Shown piece after piece: positions 1 to 14,306 of a stretch of DNA of 64,000 nucleotides. The stretch is from contig HG738138.1 of NCBI GenBank assembly GCA_000499405.2, forward strand, positions 19,259,753 to 19,323,752. Reading direction: 5' to 3'. The notes under the pieces are model-generated. The model did not search any database and had not been told where the DNA came from. It was given only the letters and a program-made list of their open reading frames with translations. Source of the DNA: Onchocerca volvulus. Taxonomy: Eukaryota; Nematoda; Chromadorea; Rhabditida; Onchocercidae. The translations under genes were made by a program, and so were the position numbers. How positions within the stretch are numbered: the first letter of the stretch is position 1; the number at the start of each line of letters is the position of its first letter.

Positions 1-148
1 GTTTATTTCGTTTTTTTTTTTTTTTTTTTTTTTTTTTCGCAAAAAAGTCATGAATTGCTTTATTGTTACGAATAAAAACAAAAGAACTATTAAGCTATCG
101 GCGGAGAAACATTTTCAGTTATGATTTTAATGAAAGCAAGCGTTCCAG
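1..148. other. Left edge: intron of the SOS gene with poly-T
   Basis: A run of 27 T at 11-37 and AT-rich sequence lead to the acceptor CCAG at 145-148. No coding exon is supported. The SOS start codon and first histone-fold exons must lie to the left of the window. Confidence 0.6.
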
Positions 149-1612
149 GAATTGCTAGGTTACAAACTAGATGAGGAAGTGATGCTATATTTGCTTTCCG
201 TTATCGAATACATTGCTGCAGACATATTAAAGGTACATTAAAGGCAACTTTATTTCTGTCCTTTCAAAATAGCTGTTATGTAATTTTCTAAATATAATTG
301 GTTTCCGTTTCAGTGGACTGGAAATTATGTGAAAAATATAAGGAAATGTGACCCGACTATTGGTTTGCAGAATTTAAAAATTGCACTGAGTGCTGATACA
401 GTGAGTAAAATACTATATTATGATCTATTTCTATTCTCATTATAACTGATAAATTGGGGTTTTAAGGAGGATATTATAAAATACAGGATTCTCATCTGAT
501 AACTTTCCTCCGTAACGTATCGATTGTGTTTTATTATTTGAATAATATTTTGGTTTATAGTCTTCCATTATGCTTTGTAGTCTTTTTTGGGATCATAATT
601 CTGATGTATTTATAGAGCTTGATGGAGCTTACAGAAATGTTGTATAATGAGGAAGAGACATCCACAACGGGAATATTACATGATAATGTTGAAGACATCG
701 TGCAAGAAATGTCATATGAAGAGGTGCTTTTCAGGTTATTTTGAAGTTATAATGCATCTTTTATTTATATTATAATTTAATGTCATTGCTTGTAGTAGAT
801 TGCAGTACTATTATTCTTTTTTTTTTGTGCATTCATTTGCTGTACGTACATTTGTTATCCATTAATTACTTGTCAAAAATGTATAAATTCAGGCATCACG
901 CGATTTCAATCGTGAGGAAGCTCAATATCTTCGTGATCTTAACCTCATCATTCATGTCTTCCGGCGTCGCTTTGAGACTATCTTTAGTGATTCTGATGAG
1001 GTAATTTTCGATAAGCTTAGTATATTCGTTTGTTTTAAAACCATGTCAGGTTATGATTTTTTAGTGATGTTAGTCATTAGCTTAAACTATATTTTCAGCA
1101 TTATCTTGATGAAATATTTGGTAACATCTTGGAATTGCACGAATTAACAGTGAAAGTCCAGCGAATGTTAGAAGATGCTATTGAAATGTCGGATACCCCA
1201 TGTGTGGGAGCCGGCTTATGGGAACTAGCGGAGGCTCATGAATTTGATGTTTATATTGCTTATATGGTATTATTTTCTATAAGATAAAAATAATGATTTG
1301 TTTTCTTTTTTTAAATGCTGAAGACTTGACATTGCAGGATGTGTTTTGTTTTTCTGTATGATTTATTTTAAGGATTTATTCAAGAAGCCGTTAGCAACTG
1401 TAATAGAAAAAGTGTTGAGCGATGCAAAATATGAACAATTCTTCATGGTAAACATAATGTTCTTCCTTTTTATTATTATTTAATATTATTTTAATTTCAT
1501 GGTTAAATCTAATATTTACGCAAAATTATTATTTAACACAAAGAAGAAAATATTATGATTAAACTATCAATAAATAAGTATATTTCGGAATAAAAATTTT
1601 TTTGAGAAATTC

Positions 1613-1679
<67 letters not shown>

Positions 1680-4600
1680 CAGTTGGAAGATCGAGCACAT
1701 AGTATAACTCCTGGAGGTAAAACATTTCGACTTGCTGTTAAATATGTTCTTCCTTCTCTTCTCGAAATTCCTGTTGTTCATTTCTTTCGTTATGTTGAAT
1801 TTACAAATGTTAGTTTTCTCTTTTTTTCAAAATTCCTTGATTTGATCTTAATTTATCTAAATTTCGACCTCAATTTTCCAGTTTGATTAATCAGTTTGCG
1901 TTACTTATGCATTATATAACTAACTTTAGTTAGCATTTACTACACAATAAAGTTATTGCATACTCATCATTAATTGGTGTCAAATCATCATTTTTGCAGA
2001 ATAATTTTTGGTTTCATTATGGTATTCTTTTTCAGATTTTATGTCATTTGGCACGACCGCCTGATGAAATCGAAGATTTAAGAAGCACGAAAAGTTATTT
2101 TAGCGGTCTTGCCGTGAAAATAGAGTCACTATGTCCTTCATTTCTGATTAATCATCTAAAAACGTTAGTTTTTACTTTTGTTAACATAAAATTGTGTTAT
2201 GTAAAGGATGATTGTTGCTTCGCTTATATGTTTCATTCATTATCGATTGAAACTTTTTTTAGGGAACAAAGCATTCGGGCTTTACAGGAGTCAAATTGTT
2301 CACGTCAGAGACGAAGGATTCAAGAGATTCAACGAAGCATTGAACTATGGGAAGGCAAGGAAATTGGTTACAGATGTGCTGAAGTTATTAGAGGTTATAT
2401 CTCTTCAAAATTTTCATAACGATAAAGTTATTTACTGCTCAGAAAAAGTCACATAGTAATGCTGTTTATAATTAAAATTCATCTGAATAGAATGATGGAA
2501 AAGAATATTTTTTCGAAAAAAAAAATCTATGGTTTAATCTTTCATTTCCAATGTATCCATAATGTTATTTTCAAATTACAATATTATTTATTAACTTATC
2601 TTGCAGAAGGTGATTTGTTATTGTTGCGATCTGGACCATTATCTTCTACCGGTAAGTCTTTTGTAGACTCAATTGAATTTATTATGTCGTTAGCTTTACT
2701 AGTCATCGCTTAAATTCTCAAGAAGAAATAACTAGTAATACCGCCGTCATTATGAATCTTCTGCTCTGAATTCCAGCTATCTTATGATGTGTTTTGCGAG
2801 TTTTGTAATTTTTCGAATTTCAAAAATCCCTTACAGACACGCTGAAAAAGAACAGAGGAACAACTATGCGTCATACATTTCTCTTCGACCATCTTTTAGT
2901 ATTTTGTAAAACATTACGTTCTTCAAAACCCGAAAAACCACTTTACAAATTCAAGGACAAAGTGCTTATACGTAAAACAGATATATTCGATCTAAAGGAC
3001 ACTGAAGGTTCTATGGTCTTACGGATTTATCTTAATATTGAAATGATATATATTTTCTTTTCCGTCTGATGCTTTAAGCACATTACTATTTGCAGTAATC
3101 CAAATATTATTTAGCTGAGATATATCGGCTTTGTAATTGATTTTATTGTTTATTGGGTATTTATTGAGTCATTATAGAACTTCAAAATGCTTTTAAAATT
3201 GTATCGAGATCAATAACTCATGATCGAGGAGACAATTTTTCCTGGATATTGTTTTGTCGAACGCCGGAAGAGAAGACTAGTTGGATGTGCGATTTGGTCA
3301 AAATTCAAGCCAAGAGGTATGCAGCTTTTCGCTTTTTGATTTCTTTCATGATGAAACTTTTATTCATTTTATTCGTTCATGATGAAACTTCGAATTTTTG
3401 ATGCTTAGAATTCTTCTTTTTCAGTTCATTAGATCGAATGTTGGATGCATCGTTAAAAGAAGAAGAAAAACGAGTCCCACTGATTTTACCTACATCTGAT
3501 CAGTATAGGTATATTTCCATTAATTTTCGTTGCTAAGAAATGTTTTGTGGCACCTGCCATCATAAACTATATGTAATGATAGATTGAAACTTATTGATTT
3601 GTTAAATGGAAGTTTCAGATTTGCTGATCAAGACTGCGATGAAAATATTGTGTTTGAAGATTATACATCGAGTAGTGGTATACCAGTTGTTAAACACGGG
3701 ACTGTTCTGAAACTTGTTGAACGCTTAACTTACCACTTGCAAGTTCTTGATTGTTTTTAATTGGAATTCTCGGAATTTTGGTAGTGATAGTTTCTAATGC
3801 ATTAGTGGGTTGTGCGGGATCTCCAACAACTTTGATTTTTTTTTTCCTTTTTTTTTTTTAAATACAATATTTAAAAGTCAAGAATGAAGTTATTTCTATG
3901 TCAGCCATTCATGTTTTCAGATACACGGATTATAATTATGTGCGCACTTTCCTTACCACTTATCGCTCATTTTGCACCTCTTCAGAATTGTTGCAATTAC
4001 TCATCGAACGTTTTGAAGTACCTACTCCGCCACAGCTCCAAATAGTAGAAACAAATAACATTTCTGACTTGGAATCACGGTAAAATACACACACAAACCT
4101 GTATTAATTTACACCTCGAAATCTATGAAAATGTAATCAACATGTGTAAATAGTTAATCATTTTTACCGCTTTATTCACATGTTTTTAAAACTTAGATAA
4201 AGACGATTTCTTTAAAATATTTGATATGATTACAAGAATTAAGAACTGTCATAAAGAATACAGAAAAAAAACTTAGTTGCATAGTAATTTTTCACTTTTA
4301 TTTGATAAAAATTGACACTTATGTTATTTTAGAGAACTTTTAAATGGCCCTTATGCTACAGTACATTCTCAGGGTTTGAGGAACCAGGTTTCTCCGACAC
4401 TGCTAAGTAGAATTGAACGAAGTTATCAGCGATTTCGCAAAGAATACCAGCAACCAATACAGTGCAGGTATTTTTACACTAATTTCATATATATCTTGAA
4501 GTTTCTTTTTATACCATGTCTCTTTATCGGTTCTTATCATTACATGAAGAATTTTTTAATTTGAGGTGCTTCAATTCATCCCAAATTCGCATGCTTTTGA

Positions 4601-7600
4601 AACTGAAATAAAGAGTTTTCTCTAAATTTGTTATATGATTCCAAGAATTAAAAAGTAAAAAATATAGGAAGAAGATGTGATTCATTTCCTAAGATATCGA
4701 AAATTTTTTCATAATCGCAACAATGGAATCAGCAGAAGAGTTAGCAGCAGTAAAGACTTGGAACACTTTTGAATCAAGACCGTATGATTTTGTATCATTT
4801 GCTGAAGTTTCTCTCATAATAAATTTAACGCAGAGTACTAAGTGTGATTCGACAATGGGTCAATAATCATTGGTATGATTTCGAAAATAATTCAGTTTTG
4901 TTGCAAGACTTATGTTCATTTTTGGAAGAAACTGATTCTCATGGAAAAGTCATCAATCAGTACAAGAAATGGTGCAAAAGTATTAAGGTAACGGATTTCT
5001 TACTTATGATTCATAGTACTTTTCATTGTAAATTTTATTTTTGCATAAAGTCTTCCATTTTTTGGTTTTATTACCAAAAAATAAATAAACAACTTTATCA
5101 GCTTTTTGTATTTGCATTATTTTATTGGAATTAATTCTTAACCTTGAAATTTTTTTTTTTGTGTGTCCTTTTTCCAAACCTTCTATCACTATAAATCATA
5201 ATTTTTTTTTGCATACTTGTATCGAAAGGAAGAAGCGAGCTGACGCAATACCATCAGTGACGCATAATGGTTTGGAAATCGAGCCTTCTTTATTGACAGT
5301 CACTTTGTATGGTCCACAAAAACCGAAGGCAAGAATATATACAGTAGTTGTTAGAAGCTTGAATTTTCCGGAAGTTTTGAATTTATATAAAAAGATAATT
5401 TCTTTCTGTTAAACATCAAAAAGATTGAACTTGATATTGCTATCAGTCTCCTTTCTGATCGCTTTTAATTGGTTAGAAATATGAGTTTTGCAAATGAATA
5501 AAGTCGCATCGTAAAAGAATTCGAATTAAAAAAATCGGACTTATGATTCATTCTTTGAAATTCAAAGAAATTACTCATCTTTGCTTTCTTGTTTTAGTTT
5601 CATTTAGTTTTAACTGATATTTTTTTCAGATTTTGTGGCACATTGCCGAGAAAGGAGCCATCGAAACATATGATCTTTTATCACTTCATCCAATTGAAAT
5701 CGGTCGACAGATAACTCTGTTACAGTTTGACCTTTATAAAGCTATTAAACCCATTGAATTGGTTGGTTCAGCATGGACGAAAAGAGATAAAGATCTCAGA
5801 AGTCCACAGCTGCTCAAGCTCATCGATCATAGCACTATGGTTTGTTAATATTTTGTTTAAACATTCACATTATTGCTTTAGTGCGGTTCATTTAAGAGAA
5901 AAGTGGTTTTTTATTAATAAATCTCTCTTTTTTTTTGTTCATTTTTTACTATTTCTAAGGTTTAATGAATGTTGCCTCGACAAATATAATAAACTTCTAC
6001 CGTATCATCTTTTCAGTTAACTTATTGGGTTGCTCGCTCCATTGTGGAAACTGTTTCACTAGATGAGCGAGTATATATGTTTTCACGAGTGCTGGAAGTA
6101 ATGTCTGTTTTCGAAGAACTTAACAATTTCACTGGACTTGTTGCTTTGTATTCTGCTTTAAATAGTAGTTCCGTATATCGACTTAAGGCATGTTGGGAGG
6201 TATTTTTTCCTCACATTTATTAAAAATGCTTTTTGTTTATGTCTCCTTTTGTTCATGCTTATTTTAGACTTCTATTTCTTAAATTTAAAATCTTTATTTT
6301 TGTGCTCAAAATCTTCGTTTTACAGAGAATTGATCGCGAAAAGCAAGTATGGTATGAAAAATTCAAGAAACTTTGCAATCCGCACTGGAAGGAAATGATT
6401 GAACGATTGAAAAGTATTAATCCGCCTTGCGTTCCTTTTTTTGGTTAGTCTTAGCAAATATCATATAGCTAGCGATTTCAACAAAAAAAAAAATCCAACA
6501 GAATATATCACAATGTTCAAGAATCTCCTTTGTTTGTAATAGTTGGTCGATTTTCATCATAGTTCAAGCAAATTAAGTAGGAGTAGTTGTCTTTCACTAT
6601 TATAAATAATAAATTAAGATATATTCGTTAAAACGAATATACGAAGTATATTATATTCTGGTTTATATTGATGTGCTCACCGAATTTTTTAAGGTCATTA
6701 TCTTTCCAAAATCTTTTTTTATGAAGAAGGAAACAGTACATTTGTACAGAGCGAAGATCTTACTCATGACCAGGTTATTTTTTCCTTAATCTATTAAAAG
6801 ATTAGTACTTTTATAAATATATATCTGTATTGCAAGTCTTAATGCTTACTGATATGCTGAAAATATTTTCAAACATTCCAACATTATATGCCAGTTTTTT
6901 AGATAATATTGTTTCAAACTTGGGTATTTAGGCTGGTAATAAATATGATGCCTTATTAGTGACTTTTGCTTGGCTTCGATAATAAGAAGTACAGTGTATG
7001 TTATACTTTCGTTCTGTAAATGGCTGTCATATTTTCAATTTTTGATACATTTCACAGCTTATTCAGCTCATTTAAATCAGTTTCGGTCAAAGTTGATATT
7101 CACTTTTATTACTCAATTGCAGTTTATTCAGTTAACTTGTGTTCTTCGAACAGTTTAAAATTGTATTTCGTTGTACTTATATTTATGTCTTAATTTTGCT
7201 GATAATCAGATTTAAAAATTCGTTATATTTAAGATTAATACCGAAGGTAGCACGTCAATTGTGGGTGCAACAGGTCGTAAAGTAATGGTGTCATTTGTGA
7301 AATGTCGTCGGATAGCATCAATTATCAGTGATATTCAGATGTATCAGAATGAACCATATGCTTTGGAAGTGGAGCCAAGCGTGAGAGTAAGTGACTTCAT
7401 CAGATTTATAGAACCGATGGTGAATTTTGTGGACGTATCAAGTTCATCTTGATATCGAATTCACTTTTTTGTTTTTTTATCATCCATCTGAATGATGTTT
7501 TTCTCATCACTTTTCTTATATAGTTTAAAACTAATCATTTCTTCCTTTCAGTTTTAGATTGAAACATTGATCATTTGTTTTCTTGGTATATTAAATTGTT

Positions 7601-10600
7601 AGATATCCTTTTTTTTTCCGCGATCGCATTTCTTTTGTGAATTCCAATGATTTCGTTCTTTTAGTCGTCATGTCTGTTGTAAGTTAAAAACTACTTAGGA
7701 TTACTCTTGGAAAACACTTTTTATCATATACTCGATCTCCCCGTCTTTTTCTTTTCTCTCGAGAAATAATTTTTTATGTATAATAGCCTTTTTATTCTCT
7801 ATTACGACAACAATTTTTCCATCAAGAAATCTTATTTCATAGTCTCTATCCAAAAATTTTTTAAAAACGTGTTAAGTTTAAAATGCTTGATCAATTAATG
7901 CAATCCTCGTGAAGAAATCTAACGAGTCGATTCTCTTATATATCATTATTATTAAGACTGCAAATGAAAAAGAATCTGCTTATCACTAAAATATTTTCTG
8001 GGTTCTGTTCGTGAATACAAAAACAAATCGTCGATTTTAGTAGGTGTTTTCCGAAAGAATTGCAACGGAAGTTAGAGGAAAAAAGAAAGAGCAAGCCCCA
8101 TTAGCAACAGGAAGTGGCGGAGAAGGAAAAGTTTGTTTGTAACAAACTACCGGAAATTCATTTTTTGGAGAATGGAAAGAAATAAGATGCAAAGGAACGA
8201 GCGTGTTTATCTTATTCATTCTATTCACTTCCACTGTTAGCGGTGTTATTTATTGTTTCTGAAATATATTCATCTAGGATGGTGTTTGATGTTTGTGAAT
8301 TCTGATATTCTTTGAAATAGCCATGATCTTTCTAATTTTTCTCCTCTGTGCTCTATTTTCTCTCATTTGCGCATATGAAATGGAATTTGTCTGATTTCAT
8401 TTCATCCTTTTCTCTTTCTCTCAGTTGCGGCCATCTTTTTTTATTGCTGATCATTTGTTTAACATATTTTACCCAGAAACAATTCAATTTTTTTGAATTG
8501 TATTTGTTATTAGAAATCCAGTGCAGAATGCAGTCTTAATAATAATAATAATAATGTGGTGATGCGCAAAAAAGGCATTTCAGAATGTTTTTTTTTTTTT
8601 TTTTTTCGTTTTTGGCGACATTACTGGTATTTCAAGTCTTGTTTGTCAACTATTCTTGAATCTTTTTAGTTCTTTTGTTTTGAATATATCCCATAAGGCA
8701 TCCTCAAGACTTCAAACAGGGATGTTTTAATTTTATTTATAAAATTAAAAAATCTGGAATCTTCCTAAAACAATCATTTGCTAACTTACATTCTTCTAAA
8801 AAAATTTTCTTGTGAATTAAAATTTTCGAGAAATTTGAAGAATCCGAAGAGTTTCAGTATTACTACTTCTTAGGCTATTTGCTCTGGGAGAACTATGTTG
8901 TGATAGACACAGTGTCTGCTGAAAGTGTTAGTCACTACCGGCTTGGATTTGGCCGAATCAAATGGATCAGTATAGCAGTTGTGGTAGGAAGCGCCCTTTG
9001 AGCGGACAAACTGCAAACAGTAAAAAATGATTAGTGTCTCTTTGTGTGTCCGGAGAAACATTTAGCTGTTTGCTGGCTTAATTCTTCCTCCTCGCATTTA
9101 ATGATCATATTGGCAACGATTCGTAGACGACATGGAGAAAAATCGACTAGGGTTAGGGGACAGGAAGATGAAAAGATGTAATAGATAAGCGATATATGTT
9201 AACTTTGTGTAATCAACGTTTAGAACTTATGTTGAGGAAAGACAGATGATTATGATTAATTTCGGATTTGATAGTTTCTGTTGATGGCCTTTCCTCTTTT
9301 CGTAATCTTTTCTGTGGGCGGAGAAAGACTGGAAAAGAATTTTCTCTTTTCGAATTTGCTTAATGAATAATCTTAAACGATTCCTTGTTCAGTTTGTCGT
9401 TATTGCCTTCATTATTCATTTCTTATCAGAATGATGATGGATGGAATATGGATTTGCGTCGTTTTCTTTTTGTTATAAATTTTACATATTTAGAAGTTTT
9501 TTAATTGGGAAATGAAGGGGTTCACATTTTGCTGAGATGGGAAGTAAGGATATTGCTGCTAAAATTCAAGACGACTAAAAATTTCAATTTAGAATTTTGA
9601 TTATATTAATTTCTATGGTAATCCCACGATATCAGTAAAAAATACTTGAGAAAATCTTTATTTTCCAAAGTGATAAAGTTCCCTAATAATTTCTAGAAAA
9701 TTAATTTATTAAATGAATTATTTCCAGTTTATTCCTCCATAATAATACCTTATCTACTCTGCTTTTGAAAAGATTTGTACGTAATTTCAGAATTTGCAAA
9801 AGTTATTTAGAGATTTTAATGCAGTTGCGTACAGCTCCATTGCTTGACATAGCTAATGAAAGCATCTGTAGTTGATTCATTTAAATAAAATGAATAAATG
9901 ACTCATGGTCTTTATTTTATTTCCGTTTATAGTATATAAGTTAGTTTGCTTTGGCAGGTTATGTGCTAATTAATGAGATAGTTGAGACGGTCATTCTTTT
10001 GAATTTGTCTTCCGTTTAGAAATATCATAAAAAATAGTTTGAGGCATTCATGAGAAAAAAGTAAATGACCCTTATTTTATTTCCGTTTATAATAGTAGTA
10101 TATAAATCAGCTACAAAGGTTGCATTCTTCATTTAAAATTTTTCTTTGCTTACATAAACCAGAAAATATAAGTATCTATTTGGAATAATTTTATTGAGTT
10201 CCAAGAATTTATTGTTGAAAGAAAGATTTGTTGCCAAAGTCTTACATATGCTTTTGATTGCTTATATAGATATATTAATATATTGTCCATTCATTTACTG
10301 TTTTTCCTTTTTTTCGCCATTTTTTCATTTCTTTTTTCTTTTTTTGTGATCAGTATACCTATAAAATATTATGCATTCGATAACTATTTTAAAAGGAACA
10401 TGGAATCCTTCATTCTTGTTATGATTTTAATTTCGATTTAATATCAGTTACATTTTAATTTCGGTTTAGTTTGGTTTTTGAAAACTAATCTATGATATAT
10501 TTTCCACTTTTCCCATTTCCATTCTTTTTAAATGCGCATATGTAAACAAGTCTTATCATTTATTATTAACATCTTCCTCCTCTAATAAATCTGTTGTGAA

Positions 10601-13600
10601 AAATATTTGCTAGATCTTTTGCTTGAGTATTAAAGTCAATCAAATTTTGACGGCTGTTATTTGTGAACATCGAATCATATCATCGTGGGAAGAAATGTAT
10701 ATATCGTTGAAAATGAGAAGTAATGATAGTATTGTTTTGCTAGTTGAGTGATTCCTGTCTGCTACCCTAAAAATTCTTATCACAAAGTGTGTGTGTGTGT
10801 GTGTCTGCACGTGTGTGGGTGGGTATGATTGATATGTGCGACCGGTGGTATATAACCCGACAATTGTACCTGTTGTCCATCTTTCTCCCATCGGTTTATA
10901 CCTTTATCATTTCTTACCCTTATCCTTCTATTTCATGCTTCAAAAGAACTCTCTTTTTTTTTTTCTCCATTCTGAATTTTTTCTTTAATTTTCGAACTGC
11001 ACTAATTTTTTGGTTGTTTTCTGGAATATTTCCATACATTTCATATTTTATTTATTTCAGAAGCATTATTTGGTGACCTAAGACTTTCGATATCTCGCAT
11101 ATTTTTACACTTTGGTAATGGTTCTTATTACCGGCTTTTATTTTATGTTTCTCTTGATACTGTGGTACTATTGCCCAAATTTCATCTAGTCTTTTCCGGT
11201 TTATTTTATTCCATAAAGCATAATGTACATTTTTTTCTTGCTGCTCATAAATTCCTTATATTGAAAAATTTCTGGGAAGGCACTCTGAACAGTTTTAGCC
11301 AAATAAACAGCTCTATTTTCGATCATCTTTGCTGCCAGCAAAAAAATTATGGATGATTTTCGGTTTGGCTATAAATAAATTTCTCGACTTTTATAAAATT
11401 TTATTCGTATTCTTGTTTAAATGTGTCAATGACAATCCAGACCAAATAATGGATAATTTTACACATTTTTGGAAGCTTCAACGTATTTCTGGAAATTTAG
11501 GCTTTTTTATAAAATCAATTTTTTTTGTGAATTGGACGGAAGTGGATATTACTAAATTATGAATATTGTTGGTGTAATAGTTAAAAAAGAATATCGGTAA
11601 TGAGATGTAAGACAAACTTAATAAAGACAGGAGAAAATGATTATTGAAAAGAATGAAATATTTGTTCAAACCCATCAACTTATTGACACTTTCGACTTAG
11701 AAACATTTACCATCTCTATTATACAGTATCAGGATGAACAGAATCTGTAGCTAATATCTAGATGTGTTGGTGAATCATACTTGAAAAAAAAAAAGACAAA
11801 ATTTCTGAAGCATTGGAACTGTCTATTTCCTCTGTATTTCACAATAATTCATGGTTTATTCATAAATTGACTTCATTTTAACTTCTTTTTCTTTTTTTTT
11901 TTTTTGAAATTGTGCTTTTAGATAGCCTTCATCCTAGTCCTTTAAAAAGATTTCAACAGACGATCAATTTTGATTCAGCATCGGGCATTTCCTGTATTTG
12001 TTTTAGCTTTGAAAATTTCTTTTTTGTGTTTCTTATAAAAAGAATGCAACATATTTCTATTTCGAAAATTTTCGCATGTAGAATTTTAATATTATGTGTT
12101 AATTTTATGTTCATTCGCGCTTGGCGTCATTTCTTCTCTGTTATGAGTGAAGTAATATTAATGTTATTGTATTGTGGAGATGGTACTAACTGATTACTGC
12201 GAAACGACACCGCTTATTGCCGATAAATGTGTGATGAACAGACGGAAGCGATGGTTTTGTCAAGCTAAGGTGAGGAGTATTCAATTTTTCTTCTGGTGAT
12301 GAGGCAAACAATGGAATATTATACTGATTATGCATCTCTTCTAAAAATCTGATTCTTCGCCAATATAACAGTATCAAGTATTTAATTCATCAAAACAATT
12401 TTTTCTCAGTACTGTTGAATTTCAGTAGAATACTATGAACATCACTTGACTGCTAGTAAAAGTATGATGAACTATGAATGCGTTTCCAAAGGATCCTTTG
12501 TTTCCTTCTTATAAGTTAACCAATATAATAGTTCAAATTCGACCAACCTATTGTTATTTATGATAGAGGTGATTTTTTGCAGAGAAAACGACAGCAAAAA
12601 AATTGTCATGTATTGTTAGTTGGTCTGCGATTGATATTCAGACACTGGTTTATATCCTTTTAACATGTTAATACATGCTGCTCACGCAAACCGCAGCTTT
12701 TTTTTGTATTTTAAATCGTTTTTTACGCTATCACAGTTCGGCTTAGATATGGATCGCGCGATTGTCGTGGCTTAACTCTGCAATATTTATGTGCGCAGAA
12801 TGCGAGAAATTAAGATTATTATTTTAATTTTCAACGGTTTGCAATGTAAATGTTATCCTGTGAATTTGACGGTCATTTTATGAACCAAGTTTGGATTATA
12901 GTGACGCAAATAATATTACTAAAAACTTTAACTTTAATGGCATCAATCACATGATTTCAACAAATGATGAGCGTTAATCTTTCCTCTTATTTCAAAAAAG
13001 AAGAAAACTATCTCAAGAAAATTGATCTGCTTCTGTCTTATCTATTTAACTTGAACTACACAATAATTTTTTCTTTTTCTTTCAATTAATGTAGTTAGAA
13101 GGACTGTGAAGTCTCTCTTTTTATATTGTGGGGAAATGAATGGTAAGAAGTATAGTAGTTCTTTGGATCCATTCTCTCCGTGTTGTTTTGTTTTTATTGA
13201 GAATCATTATCTGAACTTCATATGTTTTACTTTTTGTCCCGAATAATCACTTAATTTTTCGTCCAAATCTTCTCGAAATTGTTGTTTTCTATTTATTGTA
13301 ATACATTCACATTGTTGTACAAATTGCCAAAATCAGTTGGAAAAAGGCTGAGCTTGAGTCATTTCTTTTGACCGGAATCACTTTATTTTAAATGTGAAGG
13401 AAATGGAATATGATGATTCTTTTTGTAGATCTAAAGGTCTTGTTTTTCAAAATAGTATAGGATGTTCCAGGGATGAATTTTAATTTCGGTAACAGAGGTT
13501 GGTCTGATCTGTGATTTTTTAGACCTTTTTATAGATAAAAAGACTTCTCATTACAGTGGAATGTTACACTCAGATGATGATTACTTTAAATCATATTGTT

Positions 13601-14230
13601 TTTCTTTTAACTGATGATGACAGTTGAAGAAGTAGAAAAATGAAGTCGAACACTCTGACGGATAATCCTGTAATCTTTCCGAAGGACGTTTCCAGAATGT
13701 GATTACATCACCATCTTTATGGTGACATCTGGGATCTCATCCCGTCATTTCCCACATATGTTACAGTTTATGCTGTATCATTATAATTAAGATGTATTTT
13801 TGCATCAGAAAGGAAATAATTGTTTTCAAAATATTTGTCTGAACTGTTCCCTTAAAATAATTTTTATGGAAAAAATTATTTTTAGCATTGAAATGTGTAA
13901 TCGATTACTTCGTATTGTGATACATTTCATGCATATTATATTTAAATCTCTCTTTAATTATTTTTTAAGATCTCTGAACTTTACTTTGCGTCTTTCTTCA
14001 GTCTTCTGGATATCTTTTTGTGGATTTCTAAAAATGCATTTAATTATCTTTTCTTCCTACTTGTGGAATATGCGGCGATGTCTTGGATTCTTTTAGAAAT
14101 TGAATTATTTGACAAATTAATTGTAATTGGTGTTTTAATTAAGAAGACATTAAGCAATTAAGAAAATGCTGTGCCTTCAATATTTCCAGCAACCAAATTG
14201 AGAGTGTTGACGTCTTTTTTATTGTTTTCT

Positions 14231-14306
<76 letters not shown>

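Noticed and set aside
1533..1886. Long open frames on both strands across the poly-T region
   Set aside because: They consist mostly of poly-Lys or poly-Phe from the T tracts. The only real coding part is the SOS exon 1683-1808.
4723..4833. Open stretch starting ATGGAATCAGCAGAAGAG in a SOS intron
   Set aside because: No acceptor gives a phase that joins it to the preceding exon without a stop, and direct splicing of the flanking exons gives the conserved REM sequence.
10640..11076. Open frames around the GT microsatellite
   Set aside because: The reading is driven by the dinucleotide repeat and by T-rich sequence. No motif or splice support.
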